55,459 nucleotides of DNA, taken from the IMG/VR virus record IMGVR_UViG_3300002334_000196, positions 1 through 55,459 of that record; one strand, 5' to 3'. The translations under genes were made by a program, and so were the position numbers. This document shows positions 1 through 7,442 of this stretch, piece after piece (position 1 is the first letter of the stretch; the number at the start of each line of letters is the position of its first letter). The notes below the pieces were generated by a model that was given only the letters and a program-made list of their open reading frames with translations, made no database searches and was not told where the DNA came from. Origin of the DNA: a virus.

Positions 1-849
1 TTCACCATATTCGGTGCGAGGTTTTTCATATGTCTTCTTGGCGTTCTTTCCGTCAGGATCGTCCCAGAGCATTTCAATTATGTGTTTTCTGCCCGGGGCA
101 AACCATCTTCCATAAAATTCTTTTGCTTGCTCAACAAGTACGTCAGAATCAGCAATCAATTCCTCTGCCAAGACTTTGGCACGCGCAATGTCAAATGGGA
201 AACCGTCAGCAGATAGCTTACACGCAAATTCGTGAAACTCATGCTCAAAATCAATTGGTCCTTGTGGGAATCTTTGCGCAAGACAATGCGTCCATAGTTT
301 CGTATTGACATCAATGTCGCCGAGGCAATAATCGTCCATATTCTGATTCCACTCACCCCAAACAAAGAAACTGATTTCCTCTTTGTCAGTGAGCCCAAGA
401 GCTTTAGCTTTTGCTTCCATCTCTTTTTTGTAATCACCTTTGTGCAGCCCAAGGCGATGGCCCCATGCATCCAACGACTGGTGACCAATTAAGTTGCCGG
501 GGTGTTTACCTCTGCGCCATGGTTCAAAATCTTTGTCTTTCTGATTGGCAAAAAGCAACCGTACATAAACCAGTGTGTCTTCGATTAATCCAACAGGATC
601 AAAGTCTGGAAAAACTAATTGAATGGCTGGGATATCAAAATCAATGATGTTCTGCCCAACAAGCACTTTGGCTTTCTGGAGCATGGTGATACCTTTTGCG
701 ATGGTATCTTCTTTTTTGTTTTTACGAAAACGCCACACCTGTCCAGTCTCATACTCGCGGATAGCTAAGCAGTGGATTTTCGTCATTGTCGGGAGCAGAC
801 CATCACTTTCGATATCGAAGATCAGAGTCTGCAGTTCGCGTTTTGCCAT
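1..849 (-). CDS. Family A (T7-like) DNA polymerase, N-terminal exonuclease part; truncated by window edge
   Basis: This is the replicative DNA polymerase of the phage, cut by the window: only the first 283 codons are visible. They hold the 3'-5' proofreading exonuclease domain. Motif Exo I is FDIESDGLL (near residue 11), Exo II is VGQNIIDFD (near 64) and Exo III resembles DYCLGDIDVNT (near 174). This arrangement is typical of T7 gp5-type family A enzymes. The polymerase palm and fingers lie outside the window, so their presence is inferred. The start ATG at 849 overlaps the stop of the upstream gene as TAATG, which suggests translational coupling. A phage-encoded thioredoxin-like protein lies at 10482-10841 and could be relevant because T7 polymerase uses thioredoxin as a processivity factor. 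Confidence 0.85.
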   Translation of the reverse strand, partial: MAKRELQTLIFDIESDGLLPTMTKIHCLAIREYETGQVWRFRKNKKEDTIAKGITMLQKAKVLVGQNIIDFDIPAIQLVFPDFDPVGLIEDTLVYVRLLFANQKDKDFEPWRRGKHPGNLIGHQSLDAWGHRLGLHKGDYKKEMEAKAKALGLTDKEEISFFVWGEWNQNMDDYCLGDIDVNTKLWTHCLAQRFPQGPIDFEHEFHEFACKLSADGFPFDIARAKVLAEELIADSDVLVEQAKEFYGRWFAPGRKHIIEMLWDDPDGKNAKKTYEKPRTEYGE

Positions 850-1154
850 TATGCTAGGTCCAAAAATAATCCATTAGGGGCAAGTCTCGTTGCTAGATCA
901 TAGCGAAACCAGTCTTTGTTTCTTTCAGTTTTCTGAGCCAGATTGATTATTACATCTGCTCTCAATCCAATCACTGATGTGCGAGGAGTTACAACACGGA
1001 AAAAACCTCTGTTGTTACCGTTGCTTTTCCAAAAACGTGCGGCTGTACTAACCATAGAATAGTTAGGGATTACCAGAATAACACCGAGCCTTCTAACGAA
1101 AACTTCTGGTTCTGGCTTCTTTTCGAAAGAGAATAATTTAAATAATCTATCCAT
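849..1154 (-). CDS. Hypothetical protein, 101 aa
   Basis: Unrecognised basic protein lying between the metallophosphoesterase and the DNA polymerase. The start at 1154 is chosen because it overlaps the upstream stop by 8 nt and the stop overlaps the polymerase start as TAATG. It therefore belongs to the same coupled operon and may serve replication; that is inference from position only. No motif, signal peptide or membrane segment is obvious. Confidence 0.65.
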   Translation of the reverse strand: MDRLFKLFSFEKKPEPEVFVRRLGVILVIPNYSMVSTAARFWKSNGNNRGFFRVVTPRTSVIGLRADVIINLAQKTERNKDWFRYDLATRLAPNGLFLDLA

Positions 1155-2793
1155 ACTGAGGCCAATCTGTTTGTAATGCGTCTTGCAGTGCATCGGCGCA
1201 CCAAAGACCGTCTGGATACTGTGTAACCATTTGCCGCTTACCTGTTTGCAAAGTAATAATGTGAGAATGAGACCAGCTAGATAAACCTTTGTTATAACCC
1301 ATATCTAAAGAGCCAGATACACCGGCTACCCATGCGCCATCTCTAACAGTAGCTGAGTGGGTATGTGCAGTATTACTTCGGCGGCCAGTACGAGAGAACT
1401 GCATAGGGTTACCTCTAGAACCATTGGTTCCAAGATGTCCATGGCAACCACATTGGATGCCATTGGCAATGGTGAATGATTCATCTTCGACCAACCATTT
1501 TACATTCAGATCAGCACAAGACCGGTAGAATGCCCAAGCCAATACTTGGAAATCTTTGTTGTTGGCTTTGATGGCAGAATACACCTCTGCTTGGGTGCGC
1601 AAGAAGAACTCGGCATTCTCTGGATCGATCCGGTAGTCGGCAGTTTTCAGCCAGGTCATCAGTGCCAGATCGTGATTTGATTGGACAACAACGGTCTTCG
1701 TATCTGGGTGACAAATGCTGTGGAGGAAATCCGCTGCCTCTGCCAGAGTATCTTCGACGTTCGCTTCACCCCTGATGTGCATCTCGTACATGAAATGAGG
1801 GTCTTTGATGTTGTGGTGGTTGCGCGGTTTGAAGTCGATGATGTCGTGAATGAAACTGAATTCAGGGCGCAGTTCGTCTGCCATGGTGAGGTAAGGAGAA
1901 CCAATATCAGGTCCTACGCCCCAACATGCATAATTGATCACATCGTCTTTCTTCTCGTGGTGAATGTCACCCCAAGTGACCGCCATAACGCGATGCCCTT
2001 CGGTGACCTTGCCAGATTCAACTTTGTAGCCAAGGTCTTGGAAATCACCGTTCTTGCCAGCAGCAATGTGGCGCACGAAGAAACGACCATCAGGAAGTAG
2101 CTCGACAACCGAGGCACCAATTTCGTGATAGTGTTCGGCTTTCTGACCGGCTTTCTTCTGCACATAATTCGGGTACGTCATGGTGCCGGTGGTCTGGATG
2201 ATCTTGGTATTAGATTCTTTGTCAACGGGGATTGAATCCAGATGATACTTTGCATGTGGGAACACTCCAGATGCCTGACCGGTATATGTAGCCATGCCAG
2301 ATAGTGGATTGACAGCCGTTGGCAGCGTGTTCACCTCGGCGCAGAACATCAGGTCTTCACCGAACATCACGCGATCTGAAATCAGGTATGGTCCAAGGCA
2401 GCTTTCATAAACGCCAGCAGCTTTTGAATGATCCTCGAACATTGATTTGTTGTAGGTGTAACCAGCGATCATGATTTCAGCGTTGCGGTGCTGGGCATAC
2501 GCTTCGATGTTTTTCAAGAAACCTTTGTGGACTTTTGAAGAGTCTTGCGCGGCGGAGAGGATAAAAACCTGGACCTGATCGGTCGGCAAGATGATTGTGG
2601 CATCTTCCATGCGCTGTGCCGTGAACATTCTTTTGTATGCTGATTTTTTATAGTTCTGGAGAGTGGTGCGTTTGATGCCGAGGGCTTTCACCGTCTTGCG
2701 CTCCGAACCATATTTTTCATAGAGGTCTTGAAACTCTCCGTATGTCATGTTGGCAAAATCGTACTGTGGTGTCTTTTTGTTTTTCTTGGTCAT
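1147..2793 (-). CDS. Calcineurin-like metallophosphoesterase, possibly T5 A1-like
   Basis: A 548-residue protein with an N-terminal helix-turn-helix-like segment (about residues 15-50) and a metallophosphoesterase core. Metal-binding signatures are visible in order: WGDIHHE, VQSNHD (the GNHD equivalent), CGCHGHLG and AHTHSA. Established knowledge: this superfamily hydrolyses phosphodiesters with two metal ions and includes SbcD/Mre11 nucleases. The length and the HTH-plus-phosphoesterase layout recall the T5 pre-early A1 protein, which is required for host DNA degradation; that link is my inference. The start at 2793 avoids overlap with the upstream gene. A longer reading frame begins at 2874 but would overlap the methyltransferase gene. 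Confidence 0.75.
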   Translation of the reverse strand: MTKKNKKTPQYDFANMTYGEFQDLYEKYGSERKTVKALGIKRTTLQNYKKSAYKRMFTAQRMEDATIILPTDQVQVFILSAAQDSSKVHKGFLKNIEAYAQHRNAEIMIAGYTYNKSMFEDHSKAAGVYESCLGPYLISDRVMFGEDLMFCAEVNTLPTAVNPLSGMATYTGQASGVFPHAKYHLDSIPVDKESNTKIIQTTGTMTYPNYVQKKAGQKAEHYHEIGASVVELLPDGRFFVRHIAAGKNGDFQDLGYKVESGKVTEGHRVMAVTWGDIHHEKKDDVINYACWGVGPDIGSPYLTMADELRPEFSFIHDIIDFKPRNHHNIKDPHFMYEMHIRGEANVEDTLAEAADFLHSICHPDTKTVVVQSNHDLALMTWLKTADYRIDPENAEFFLRTQAEVYSAIKANNKDFQVLAWAFYRSCADLNVKWLVEDESFTIANGIQCGCHGHLGTNGSRGNPMQFSRTGRRSNTAHTHSATVRDGAWVAGVSGSLDMGYNKGLSSWSHSHIITLQTGKRQMVTQYPDGLWCADALQDALQTDWPQYG

Positions 2794-2807
2794 TGGGGAG
2801 AGTCCTG

Positions 2808-3413
2808 CTAGTTTAAGTCTGAATTTTTGTTCATGTAAAATAATTCTGCTGGGCCTGTGTGCGCCCAATCCCAAATGAATATTGAGAAGTTGTGGCGAGG
2901 GCTACCTGTAGTGCCTTCGATCCATCTTGGGCGAGTCGTGAGAACTATTTTAGCACGAAATGCCGGATGATGCGAGAAAATATCCATACGGTTTTTGCCA
3001 CAATCAAATTCATTCCTGAGTATCATTCCCACTTTACCTTGACAGCCCTTCATCAATTTCAACGCATGCCGGATGAATTCCTCCGCAAGCGGTCCGTAGG
3101 GTGGATTGGTAAAAATCATGCCTGAGTGATACGTCTTATATTCTTTCAGAAAGTCAGAAGTAGCAACGCCTTCTAATTGAGGGTTTAAGTCTGTTTGAAG
3201 CACATTGTATCCGTGCTTCTTAAACACATCGGATATATGCCCTTGACCGTCTGCACATTCCCAAATCAAATCATCGGAGCGCAGGATCATTTCATCTTCC
3301 ATGATCATAATAGCATTCTTAGTTATCCAACTTGGCGTTGGATAAAAGTCATTGTCGATGCGGTCGAAATTGGACTTCGACATTGCTGGGTCTGTATTAG
3401 GAATTTGTGACAT
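2808..3413 (-). CDS. N6-adenine DNA methyltransferase-like protein
   Basis: A 201-residue protein with a TNPPYGP catalytic motif (near residue 102), characteristic of N6-adenine methyltransferases. A degenerate SAM-binding region (WECADGQG near residue 52) and the opening segment DFYPTPSW are both typical of small phage DNA adenine methyltransferases. It could modify phage DNA against restriction. No specificity domain is visible. The gene starts at a TAATG overlap with the HD-domain gene and is followed by the metallophosphoesterase 14 nt downstream. Confidence 0.75.
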   Translation of the reverse strand: MSQIPNTDPAMSKSNFDRIDNDFYPTPSWITKNAIMIMEDEMILRSDDLIWECADGQGHISDVFKKHGYNVLQTDLNPQLEGVATSDFLKEYKTYHSGMIFTNPPYGPLAEEFIRHALKLMKGCQGKVGMILRNEFDCGKNRMDIFSHHPAFRAKIVLTTRPRWIEGTTGSPRHNFSIFIWDWAHTGPAELFYMNKNSDLN

Positions 3414-4075
3414 TATGCTGCGTCCGCCAGAATGTTTAAACGGTTTGATAGATCAACATACCGTTCGAGAAATCTGGTGCGAGCGAGCGGGATATCCCAC
3501 CAGGCAACACGATGACCGAAAGTTGTTTCGAATGTTTCACCGGCGAACATTGTTCCAATGATGTTTTGATCATCAACGCACGGACGCATGAGCGCACGGC
3601 ACTCCATATTAAACACTCGGAAATCATACAACTTGAGAAGATTTTCTTCTTCCTCAGTCAGCACCTTGCCGAGATATCTTTCGTAGATTGCGTTTTGAAA
3701 TTGTTCTTCAATGATTTGAAAGTCCGGCATTTTCTTTTTGAAAGGCGTTGCCATGTCGCCCATGTAAGCTTCGGACCCATCGTGGATCAAGCCCATCATC
3801 GCCATGCAGTCGATGTGTTTACGTTCGTAATCGGCGGTATGGAAAGACCCAGCGCGTGGATCGGACATCTCCTGCTCGATCATCATAGAGACATGAACGG
3901 AATGTTGTGCGACAGAACACATATGGTCGCCTTCATATTGACCTGAGTATCGGTTGGCTTTGCAGAGGCCTTCTGCTATGTCTAAAATACTGACCTTTGT
4001 GACATCAAATTCATCTAATTCGATGAGTTGCGTTACTGTGCGAAAATTCAATCTTGTGTCGATACTCTTTGTCAT
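3413..4075 (-). CDS. HD-domain phosphohydrolase (YfbR-like nucleotidase)
   Basis: A 220-residue HD-superfamily protein. Visible motifs are HSVHVS (first metal-ligand histidines, near residue 58), LIHDGSEAYMGD (the HD pair) and the following TPFKKKMP segment, which resembles the YfbR/5'-deoxynucleotidase group. The expected role is hydrolysis of deoxynucleoside monophosphates in phage nucleotide metabolism. The substrate is inferred from family resemblance. It is the first gene behind the predicted promoter at 4108-4136 and ends in a TAATG overlap with the methyltransferase. Confidence 0.75.
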   Translation of the reverse strand: MTKSIDTRLNFRTVTQLIELDEFDVTKVSILDIAEGLCKANRYSGQYEGDHMCSVAQHSVHVSMMIEQEMSDPRAGSFHTADYERKHIDCMAMMGLIHDGSEAYMGDMATPFKKKMPDFQIIEEQFQNAIYERYLGKVLTEEEENLLKLYDFRVFNMECRALMRPCVDDQNIIGTMFAGETFETTFGHRVAWWDIPLARTRFLERYVDLSNRLNILADAA

Positions 4076-4107
4076 TTGAAAACCTTCCGTCTGACATTAA
4101 TCATCTC

Positions 4108-4136
4108 TATTTACTATTTCTGTTAACCAGTGTCAA
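4108..4136 (-). promoter_or_regulatory. Sigma70-like promoter with GGTTAAC in the spacer
   Basis: On the minus strand the sequence reads TTGACA, a 17-nt spacer containing CTGGTTAACAG, then TAAATA. It lies just upstream of the HD phosphohydrolase gene (start 4075) and overlaps the 3' end of the helicase gene. The palindromic GTTAAC core between -35 and -10 is shared with other promoters here and may be an operator. Confidence 0.6.
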
Positions 4137-5908
4137 CCCTTCTTAGCTTTTTTAGCTGACAACGCTCTCTCGATAATATCCATGCGTTCTACTAGTAATT
4201 CCATGAACCTTGCGTCGAGCGAACCATTCACTACAAGGTATTGAGCAACAACATTATTATCCTGTCCCCAGCGCCATGCCCTATCCTCTGCTTGCTCCAT
4301 TTGTGTAGGGAGCCAAGTCATTTCTGAGAACACCACATAACGCGCGGCGGTCATTGTAAACCCTACGCCACCGGAGCCAATTGTGCAGATTATGCCCGGG
4401 CAATCTGGATCGTCTTGAAGTCTGTCCACTTGTGCTTGGCGTTTCATTGCTGGTACTTTGCCGGAAATAAATGCGAAGTCAGGGAAGTGTTTTCTCAATG
4501 CATCGGCCACATCATTGTGATGCGCAAAGACGATTACTTTCTCGCCGAACTCAACCAATTTGCTCACATGCTCCTTGACCATCGGTACTTTCGCGACAGC
4601 CAGGGCTTTTCTAACAAGTGATATTTCGTCAAACGCTGCAGCTTGCTTGTTGGTCATAAGCCCAGCTATTTCGGCGTAGCTTTTACCTTCCAAGTCTTCC
4701 GGGAATAATGTCAGCATAGCGTCAAGTGTCTCTTGCTGATCATCTAAATCGATTGCTCCAACCATCTCCTTGAACTCATCAAGAAGGTCGGCAATTTTAT
4801 TCACTTCTCGGTTGACCTTATCAAGAATGCCATCATCGGCTAACATGATAATCTCTCTGCGCTTCGGTGGCAGCTCATGCATGATGTCGATTTTGTCCCG
4901 GCGCACCATGAAGGCTTCTCTCATCTTGAAGTTCAATTCTTCAAGATTTGATGATCCAGTTACGTCAAGGCCAAAGTCACTTTCGTAGGCATCGCAATAT
5001 CTGAACATATATGTGCGCCAGTTCGAACCGAGGCCTCTCGGATCAAAATGCTTGCAGTATACCCACATGTCTAAAGGATTTTTATTAAGTGGTGTGCCGG
5101 TCAAAAATGTGCGCCGCTTGGATGCAACTGGAGGTATGCGCTTCTTTCCATAACCTCCACCCCATACCTGCTGCGATCTTGCTGCTTTTGGATTTTTGTA
5201 TGCCTCGCACTCATCTGCGATAAATGAATCCCACATCTTATTCTTGATGTATTGCTGGCATCGTTCCATGAGAGCATCATTGATTATCACAACGTCAGTA
5301 TCTGGATACACCAGAACAGTCTCTTTTATTTTTGCACCAAGACGCCCTTTAATCTTGGACTCTTTGCGCATGACATTGCCATCTTTGTCTAGCTTATCCT
5401 GCTGAACTGTCGTGACGATCCCCACGGAGCGCCCATGCGTATCCCATCTTTCGTATTCTCTTTTCCAATTGAGTTTTAAGTATGCAGGGCAGAGGACAAG
5501 GACATTGCGCGCGCCAATTGCGTTGTTGATCCCGATTGCTTGTATGGTCTTGCCGGTGCCCGGTGGATCAGCAATTAGTGTGTCTTTACGCTGCAGGGCA
5601 TATGAAATACCGGCTCGTTGGAATGGGGCGTAATCTAAACCTTCGGGTGAAGGCACACCTATATCGGCATCGTGCGCCATGGAGTCAGCGACAGCGCCGG
5701 ACAGTCCGTCTTTATATGCTTGGAGAAGTGGACGCGCATCTCCAACAGCAAAATCAGCCCACTCTGCAGCAAGGCTGATTTTTACTGTTGTCCATTTTTT
5801 GATAACGCTATCCCAAATCCAGCCAGCGCGTTTAAATTCGTGTCGCTGTTCTAGGGATATGTAGGCAATATATCTTCCGCCACCGGCGTGTTCAATTCTC
5901 ACCACCAT
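4133..5908 (-). CDS. SNF2-family DNA helicase/translocase
   Basis: A 591-residue superfamily 2 ATPase. Walker A is DPPGTGKT (residues 114-121). The Walker B position reads ADECE instead of DEAH or DEGH (near 228). Motif III is LTGTPLNKN, and motif VI is contained in EQAEDRAWRWGQ near the C terminus. The QAxxRxxRxGQ form is typical of the SNF2/SMARCAL1-like branch. The N-terminal 90 residues carry a short domain that may bind DNA. Such phage proteins usually act in replication, recombination or transcription remodelling. The start at 5908 overlaps the upstream stop by 10 nt. Confidence 0.85.
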   Translation of the reverse strand: MVVRIEHAGGGRYIAYISLEQRHEFKRAGWIWDSVIKKWTTVKISLAAEWADFAVGDARPLLQAYKDGLSGAVADSMAHDADIGVPSPEGLDYAPFQRAGISYALQRKDTLIADPPGTGKTIQAIGINNAIGARNVLVLCPAYLKLNWKREYERWDTHGRSVGIVTTVQQDKLDKDGNVMRKESKIKGRLGAKIKETVLVYPDTDVVIINDALMERCQQYIKNKMWDSFIADECEAYKNPKAARSQQVWGGGYGKKRIPPVASKRRTFLTGTPLNKNPLDMWVYCKHFDPRGLGSNWRTYMFRYCDAYESDFGLDVTGSSNLEELNFKMREAFMVRRDKIDIMHELPPKRREIIMLADDGILDKVNREVNKIADLLDEFKEMVGAIDLDDQQETLDAMLTLFPEDLEGKSYAEIAGLMTNKQAAAFDEISLVRKALAVAKVPMVKEHVSKLVEFGEKVIVFAHHNDVADALRKHFPDFAFISGKVPAMKRQAQVDRLQDDPDCPGIICTIGSGGVGFTMTAARYVVFSEMTWLPTQMEQAEDRAWRWGQDNNVVAQYLVVNGSLDARFMELLVERMDIIERALSAKKAKKG

Positions 5909-6390
5909 TTCACGTCAGTTAGTTTCAGGAGATTTTCGTTGTGGCGCATTACGCTCAAATAAGCATAATCATGGCATACCAATTGCCCATCGAGAAGGCC
6001 AAAGTTTCCTCGCTTAGTATCGGCGTTTATAAATTTGGGAATTTTCTTAGGCCATTTATCAACTGGCGTAGTCATTTTCTGGATGAGCCATTTACCGCAT
6101 GGTGATATCCGCATGCATGGAGCCAACCATTTTGCATATCTCGGCGCGTCTCGTAATTCTTCCCATATAGCCCATTCACGCACATTCGCATGTTGATCAT
6201 CATGGTCGTATTTTAGAACACAGTTGCTATCTAAGAAATCATGAAAGACAGTGCGGGAAACTCCATAGCCAATGACTGGTCCAATATACAGATCAAGTAA
6301 ATCTCTTACCGCAATTCGATCATCTGCTATGTGATTCAATAGTTTGGCATTGTGTAGGTCGTCTGCTATGTGCATGTCTTCTAAATTCAT
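5899..6390 (-). CDS. Very small protein-kinase-like fold protein
   Basis: A 163-residue protein in which a shortened kinase fold can be traced. There is a glycine-rich loop GYGVSRTVF (near residue 42), a candidate ATP-binding lysine in CVLKYD, a helix-C-like NVREWAIWEEL and a hinge-like WLIQKM. Near the C terminus a catalytic-loop-like KRGNFG is followed by a HDYA that may stand for the DFG metal-binding motif. Similar short 'protein kinase-like' genes occur in other phages, but their substrates are unknown to me. Whether it is active cannot be judged. The ATG at 6390 lies behind GGAG. Confidence 0.55.
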   Translation of the reverse strand: MNLEDMHIADDLHNAKLLNHIADDRIAVRDLLDLYIGPVIGYGVSRTVFHDFLDSNCVLKYDHDDQHANVREWAIWEELRDAPRYAKWLAPCMRISPCGKWLIQKMTTPVDKWPKKIPKFINADTKRGNFGLLDGQLVCHDYAYLSVMRHNENLLKLTDVKWW

Positions 6391-6470
6391 GATAGACTCC
6401 TAATCGGTTGCGCGCATATTGCACACAACCAACCATTAAGTCAAGCATGTTAACTATTTTTGTTTACCAA

Positions 6471-7058
6471 TTATATTGCGGCAATCATCTTCTTCTGCGT
6501 GTCACTAGAATCAACATATGCTCGTGTCGTTCGAATGTCTTTGTGGCGGAGTAAATCTTTCACATCCACGAAAGAGCCTCCTTGCTTGTTGGCAATACGC
6601 GCCAACTTTGTGCCAAACGTGCGCCGCCCGGAGTGGCTGGAGCAGCCAACATAACCGAGCTTCTTGAACACGGCATGCATATAAACTGTCACGTTGTTTG
6701 TGGACATGCGCCCAGAAGGTGAGCGTGGCGCTGGCATAAGAAATTCAGACAAATTTGCTTTGCGCAGATTCTTCAATGTGTTATATACCAACTTGTGCAT
6801 GATGATTTTACCCTCTGTCACGGAGCCTTTCGTAATTGAGTGGGGCAACTCGATCATTGTATCCGGCTTGTAGATGTTCCCCTCGGCGTCCGTCACGTCA
6901 ATCCAGTTCAACCCGGCAATCTCCTGTGCGCGCAGTCCGCACTTAAATGAGAGAGCAAACATCACATGGTCGCGCTCTGGGTTTAATCCCTCCGCGAGGT
7001 GCTTCATCAGTTTGCTGAATTGTTTGTCTGTCAAAACTTTTGCACGTTTGATTGTCAT
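6471..7058 (-). CDS. Minimal tyrosine recombinase (integrase-like), catalytic domain only
   Basis: A 195-residue protein containing the complete catalytic set of tyrosine recombinases: R43 (GLRAQE), K77 (SITKGS), H142-x-x-R145 (SHSGRR), H172 (LRHKD) and Y181 (AYVDSS). It lacks the usual N-terminal core-binding and arm-binding domains, so it is about half the normal integrase length. It could integrate or excise the phage genome or resolve multimers. No attachment site was identified. The start has AGGAGTTACTA upstream. Two TTCTAAGAA-type sites lie at 7109-7138 just in front. Confidence 0.8.
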   Translation of the reverse strand: MTIKRAKVLTDKQFSKLMKHLAEGLNPERDHVMFALSFKCGLRAQEIAGLNWIDVTDAEGNIYKPDTMIELPHSITKGSVTEGKIIMHKLVYNTLKNLRKANLSEFLMPAPRSPSGRMSTNNVTVYMHAVFKKLGYVGCSSHSGRRTFGTKLARIANKQGGSFVDVKDLLRHKDIRTTRAYVDSSDTQKKMIAAI

Positions 7059-7108
7059 TAGTAACTCCTAGTAAGTGGTAGTAACTCCCTCTCAATCTAG
7101 GATTAATG

Positions 7109-7138
7109 TTCTAAGAATACAACGTTATTTTCTTAGAA
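7109..7138 (-). promoter_or_regulatory. Pair of TTCT(A/T)AGAA operator-like palindromes
   Basis: Two 9-bp palindromes, at 7109-7117 and 7130-7138, are centred 21 bp apart, that is two helical turns. On the minus strand the upstream copy continues as TTCTAAGAAAATAACG, a 16-bp block repeated before other genes at 25480-25507, 26056-26084 and 39650-39682. The position in front of the recombinase gene suggests a repressed or cooperatively regulated promoter. Confidence 0.5.
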
Positions 7139-7141
7139 TGG

Positions 7142-7318
7142 TTAACGGACGATGACGACCGCATTCTTAGGGATTGTTTCTTTCCAGCCATGTTCCGGGC
7201 AATCTTTATGGAACGCTGCAACGAGGCGGCGTTCTTTGGTAACAATCAGCATCGACTTGTCTATTGGGACGCGCGCGCATAGGCATTCTAAGTTGGGGTT
7301 AGTAAATGCTTTAGCCAT
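7142..7318 (-). CDS. Small hypothetical protein, 58 aa
   Basis: A short gene with a good AAGGA ribosome binding site 7 nt before its ATG at 7318. The product holds CLC near residue 13 and FHKDCPEHGW near residue 36. This could form a small zinc site, but no family is recognised. It lies upstream of the recombinase, separated by the operator pair. Confidence 0.6.
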   Translation of the reverse strand: MAKAFTNPNLECLCARVPIDKSMLIVTKERRLVAAFHKDCPEHGWKETIPKNAVVIVR

Positions 7319-7380
7319 AATAAATCCTTAATTTCAGCTTACTTTATAGCAAGAAAGTTGAAACCGTTGCAAGTTTTTTC

Positions 7381-7409
7381 TTGTCATAGTTAATTTTGCG
7401 TGGTATATC
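7381..7409 (+). promoter_or_regulatory. Sigma70-like promoter for the primase-helicase gene
   Basis: TTGTCA, a 17-nt spacer containing AGTTAATTTTGCG, then TATATC. It lies 34 nt before the ATG at 7443. The spacer word GTTAATTTTGCG also occurs in the promoter at 35881-35909. Confidence 0.5.
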
Positions 7410-7442
7410 CCAGTATCAGATTTTGAACGTAAGTAGGTTTTT

